Source of the DNA: Polyangiaceae bacterium
GTDB taxonomy: Bacteria > Myxococcota_A > Polyangia > Polyangiales > Polyangiaceae
Reading direction: 5' to 3'
Assembly: GCA_016715885.1 (NCBI GenBank)
Contig: JADJXL010000002.1
Coordinates: 186,001-250,000, forward strand
DNA length: 64,000 nucleotides
Of the stretch, positions 61,298 through 64,000 are shown in pieces (positions within the stretch are counted from its first letter, which is position 1; each line of letters opens with the position of its first letter). The notes beneath the pieces were generated by a model. The model was not told the origin of the DNA, made no database searches, and saw nothing but the letters and a program-made list of their open reading frames with translations. The position numbers were made by a program, and so were the translations under genes.

Positions 61298-63097
61298 TTA
61301 TCGCCGCGCAACTCGACGTTTCCTCGCCAAGCCAGCGAGACCGAGCATCGTCATGGCCCAAGCGAATCCATTGGATGAATCCAGGCCGGAACCTGCCGCA
61401 ACGCACGCGCAACTTCCTTGCTCGATGGGGTCGCTTGGATTGCCTGGTGGTTCTTCGGTAAAAGTGCACCTGGAGTCGCAACCATCGCCGTCCATCGTAT
61501 TGGCATCGTCACACGTTTCCCCCGCGGCTGAATCGAGAATGCCATTGCCGCAGGATTCGTCCGAGATGCACGTTGCATTGCAGCCATCGCCGCTCGCCGT
61601 ATTGCCGTCGTCGCATACTTCGGCCGTGTCTTTGATGCCATCACCACAAGACGGGAGTGCACAATTGGCCTGGCATCCGTCACCATCTTGCGTATTGGCG
61701 TCGTCGCAAGCTTCACCGGCGGCGGTATCGAGGATCCCATTGCCACAGCTTTCGTCGGACGAACACGTTGCATTGCATCCGTCGCCGCTCATCGTATTGC
61801 CATCATCGCAAATTTCTGCGGAGTCTTTGATGTTGTCTCCGCAAGCCGGAAGCTTGCAGTTGCCCTGACAACCATCGCCGTCGACGTTATTGCCGTCGTC
61901 GCACGCTTCTCCTGTGATGGTATCGAGCGTTCCATTGCCGCAGGTTTCATCGGATGCGCATTCGGCGCTGCATCCATCGCCGCCGACGTTATTGCCGTCG
62001 TCGCATCGTTCACCATCGTCGACCACACCATTGCCGCAAGTTTCATTCGATGAACAGGTCGAGCTGCAACCATCCCCATTGACGATGTTTCCGTCGTCGC
62101 AAACCTCGCCCATATCGACGATAGCGTTGCCGCAGGTTTCGTCAGACGAACAGGTGGCGTTGCATCCATCGCCGCTCGAGGTATTTCCGTCGTCGCAAAC
62201 CTCGCCCATATCGACGACAGCATTGCCGCAAGTTTCGTCGGACGAACAGGTAGCATTGCATCCATCGCCGCTCGAGGTATTTCCGTCGTCGCAGACTTCG
62301 CCCATGTCGACGATGGCATTGCCGCAAGTTTCGTCGGACGAACAGGTAGCATTGCATCCATCGCCGCTCGAGGTATTCCCGTCGTCGCAAACTTCGCCCG
62401 TGTCGACGATGGCGTTCCCGCAGGTTTCGTCGGACGAACAGGTAGCATTGCATCCGTCGCCGCTCGCGGTATTTCCGTCGTCGCAAACTTCGCCCGCATC
62501 CACATTGCCGTCTCCACATGCGGGACCTATGGCGCCACAATCCGCGGCGATCGTCGACATGCAAGCCTCGTCGATGCGCGCGTCTCCCGTCGCATTGGTC
62601 GTCAGGTTTGCGCCAATGTAAATGGTGGTCGTCGCGGCCGATGCAACGAAACTTCCCGTGACGAGCGAGTAACCCGTGTTGGGCAAAATCGGCACCGATG
62701 CAATGATCGCTCCGTTGTACGCGTCATATCGAATTTCCGCAAACCCACCATTGCCCGCCACGTAAAAACTGACCCAGTACGTTTGTCCGGGCGTAGTAGG
62801 TACGCTTTGCGTCATGCCCTCGAAATGGGTCCATTGCAGACGTGGCGAACGCATCCCCAGGTGCAGACCAGGATCGGTTCCGGTTGCCCAGAAATTGCAA
62901 TCGGCTCCAAGAGACGTGGACGAATTGCCCCAGCCGGCAGGCGGCGTATTGTGCGGCATGGCCGGGCAGTTCTCCATGTCAGCATTGGAAAATAGATTTA
63001 CCGCATGAGCATCGGGCATCTGCGACACGAACATCAGCAAGCCGGCAGCTCCGGGTACCAGTTTTCGGACTGACCGAAATCGAGGGCGTTTCATCAT
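61298..63097 (-). CDS. DUF4215 Cys-rich repeat protein with C-terminal sorting tail
   Basis: 599 aa. Signal peptide (cut near AHA|VNL, about residue 32), then a carbohydrate-binding-like beta domain (about 33-185: ADMENCPAMPHNTPPAGWGN.., YWVSFYVAGNGGFAEIRYDAY). Eleven DUF4215 repeats of about 32 residues follow, each with CG..DxGExCDDGNxxxGDGCxxxC. The end is a hydrophobic segment plus RKRRVARR, as in surface-sorted myxobacterial proteins. Four neighbouring repeats are nearly identical on the DNA level (96-bp units). Confidence 0.9.
   Translation of the reverse strand: MMKRPRFRSVRKLVPGAAGLLMFVSQMPDAHAVNLFSNADMENCPAMPHNTPPAGWGNSSTSLGADCNFWATGTDPGLHLGMRSPRLQWTHFEGMTQSVPTTPGQTYWVSFYVAGNGGFAEIRYDAYNGAIIASVPILPNTGYSLVTGSFVASAATTTIYIGANLTTNATGDARIDEACMSTIAADCGAIGPACGDGNVDAGEVCDDGNTASGDGCNATCSSDETCGNAIVDTGEVCDDGNTSSGDGCNATCSSDETCGNAIVDMGEVCDDGNTSSGDGCNATCSSDETCGNAVVDMGEVCDDGNTSSGDGCNATCSSDETCGNAIVDMGEVCDDGNIVNGDGCSSTCSSNETCGNGVVDDGERCDDGNNVGGDGCSAECASDETCGNGTLDTITGEACDDGNNVDGDGCQGNCKLPACGDNIKDSAEICDDGNTMSGDGCNATCSSDESCGNGILDTAAGEACDDANTQDGDGCQANCALPSCGDGIKDTAEVCDDGNTASGDGCNATCISDESCGNGILDSAAGETCDDANTMDGDGCDSRCTFTEEPPGNPSDPIEQGSCACVAAGSGLDSSNGFAWAMTMLGLAGLARKRRVARR
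62100..62483. repeat. Four 96-bp tandem repeats within the DUF4215 gene
   Basis: Units start at 62100, 62196, 62292 and 62388 with exactly 96-bp period and few substitutions; flanking repeats of the same domain are much more diverged. This points to recent in-frame amplification or gene conversion. Copy number may vary between strains. Confidence 0.9.
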
Positions 63098-63179
63098 GTC
63101 CGCGCTCTACGCGAAATTCCAGCCTGCTGTCAAGATCCGTCCCTTGACGCTCTTCGCAAGGTCAGCAATAATTTCGCGC

Positions 63180-63533
63180 ATGCGCGTTCTCCGGCAGCTC
63201 GGTCTCCACCCCTTGGTCGCGTTTGCGATGGTTGTCGTCGACCTGATGCTGACCGCCTCGGATCTCGCGACCGCCGCGACGGTATCCGTCCTCGTGGCGG
63301 TCATATTGACGATCCCGTGTATTCTTTTGCAGCGTTACGCGTACAAAGACGAATGGGGCGTCGCCATTGGAAAAGGATTGATTGTCGGCATTTTGACCGC
63401 AATACCAACGCCACTTCCGGCCATCGTGACCGGGACCGGGGGGCTGCTCGGCGCGATTGGATTGTTATCGGATCGCAAAGAACCCGCGCGCCTCGAAGCC
63501 GCAAGCGCAAGACGCGATTCCGCCGCGGGGTGA
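63180..63533 (+). CDS. Small membrane protein, hypothetical
   Basis: 117 aa from ATG 63180 (MRVLRQLGLHPLVAFAM). Three hydrophobic segments (HPLVAFAMVVVDLMLTAS, TVSVLVAVILTIPCILL, GLIVGILTAIPTPLPAIVTG) and a charged C-terminus. No recognised family. A longer frame upstream begins inside the divergent gene's leader and lacks a good start. Confidence 0.7.
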   Translation: MRVLRQLGLHPLVAFAMVVVDLMLTASDLATAATVSVLVAVILTIPCILLQRYAYKDEWGVAIGKGLIVGILTAIPTPLPAIVTGTGGLLGAIGLLSDRKEPARLEAASARRDSAAG

Positions 63534-63594
63534 TTGTCTTGGCAATCCGTTCCTCACTCGCCGACGTCTTCACCGAACCAAGCTGAATCCCACC

Positions 63595-64000
63595 TCACTC
63601 GTCGGCGCACGCTCCATCACTCACGCTCGCTCCCATCTCCGGCGGAGCCGCCCCGCTCGCTCCTGTGCCCGCCACCACGAGCAGCCAATAGTCCACACAG
63701 CTCCCATTCACGATTACCAGTTTGTCCTGGTCAATCGTGCGCACCTCCGCCTGATTGCCCGCCGCTAGCGCCACCGTGCCCGCCTTCGTCCCGCACTGAT
63801 TGAACGACAGCCACAAATCCACGAAACGCGGCACTTCCCCAAGGCCGTGCACGATCTCGTACCGCATCCCGCCCGGAAACCAAAGCAGCTCGCCCGCCCA
63901 CGGCGAGCTCATGTACACCCCGTCTTCCGTCGTCCCTTCGATGTACTTCACGGGCGGATTCGTCGTCGCCGAACGGTCGCAATTCGGCCCAAGGGCGTTG
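63595..64000 (-). CDS. C-terminal part of a hypothetical protein, start outside window
   Basis: The frame is open to the right edge (about 134 codons visible: NALGPNCDRSATTNPPVKYIEG..). The GTG at 63951 is not likely to be the true start. The visible part is beta-like (WAGELLWFPGGMRYEIVHG, VRTIDQDKLVIVNGSC) and ends in an Ala/Gly-rich tail. Probably exported, judging from composition and Cys pairs. No family recognised. Confidence 0.65.
   Translation of the reverse strand, partial: NALGPNCDRSATTNPPVKYIEGTTEDGVYMSSPWAGELLWFPGGMRYEIVHGLGEVPRFVDLWLSFNQCGTKAGTVALAAGNQAEVRTIDQDKLVIVNGSCVDYWLLVVAGTGASGAAPPEMGASVSDGACADE

Noticed and set aside
61500..62520. CRISPR-like regular repeats
   Set aside because: Repeats are contiguous, in frame with 96-bp period and code for DUF4215 units; no spacers.

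Overview
The window looks like a chromosomal segment of a myxobacterium, most likely order Polyangiales (Myxococcota). This is inferred from gene content, not from a marker gene: four Hanks-type Ser/Thr kinases, Ser/Gly-rich 'SSSS..GGAGG' linkers behind lipoprotein signals, DUF4215 Cys-rich repeats with a C-terminal membrane/Arg tail, a DUF2378 domain, PEGA domains, and an LPMO-like secreted protein of a type common in Polyangiaceae. GC is about 60% by eye. No rRNA, tRNA, CRISPR array, IS element or replication origin was seen.

Layout. 1-3067 (minus): MoxR ATPase, DUF58 protein and the start of a secreted BatD-position protein, translationally coupled, with a small beta-rich protein upstream. 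3209-5301 (minus): glycine decarboxylase subunit 2 and a lipoprotein. 5567-11911: DUF2726-like protein, LPMO-like protein, hemL (minus), penicillin-acylase-family lipoprotein. 11970-13813 (minus): BtpA-family protein and PfkB kinase operon. 13870-19675 (minus): kinase, FG-GAP lipoprotein and TPR/PEGA protein, joined by ATGA overlaps. 19974-28735: type VI secretion accessory/effector island with three DUF2169 proteins, a DUF4150 (PAAR-like) protein broken by a frameshift, a small overlapping gene that may encode immunity, VgrG and a VgrG-tail-like protein. 28750-29571: SUMF1 (FGE) remnant and a DUF433/DUF5615 toxin-antitoxin pair. 29921-37141: hypothetical, alpha/beta hydrolase, kinase + TPR + lipoprotein run, fatty acid desaturase. 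37229-46994: amidohydrolase lipoprotein, transaldolase-like aldolase, YbeY, HU, Lnt, outer-membrane protein, RlmI-type methyltransferase, HAD phosphatase. 47219-55941: kinase with DUF2378, zinc-ribbon protein, KOW protein, heterodimeric ABC exporter, membrane protein. 56076-58423 (minus): BlaI repressor and a BlaR1-like M56 protease fused to a lytic transglycosylase and an M23 endopeptidase. 58539-64000: two membrane proteins, a kinase with an altered catalytic loop, a small beta protein, a DUF4215 repeat protein, a small membrane protein and the 3' part of a further secreted protein.

The strongest candidates for something undescribed are: (1) the BlaI / M56-SLT-M23 fusion pair, with two ACGAA-N4-TTCGT dyads 22 bp apart lying over and beside a TTGACA promoter that gives a nearly leaderless transcript; (2) a heptamer, GACAAAC/GTTTGTC, found about 65 times (roughly once per kb, near ten times the base-composition expectation) in all reading frames and both orientations; (3) the T6SS polymorphic effector cassette with its frameshift. 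Many operons here use 4-bp start/stop overlaps (ATGA, GTGA, TTGA), which I used to fix several start codons.
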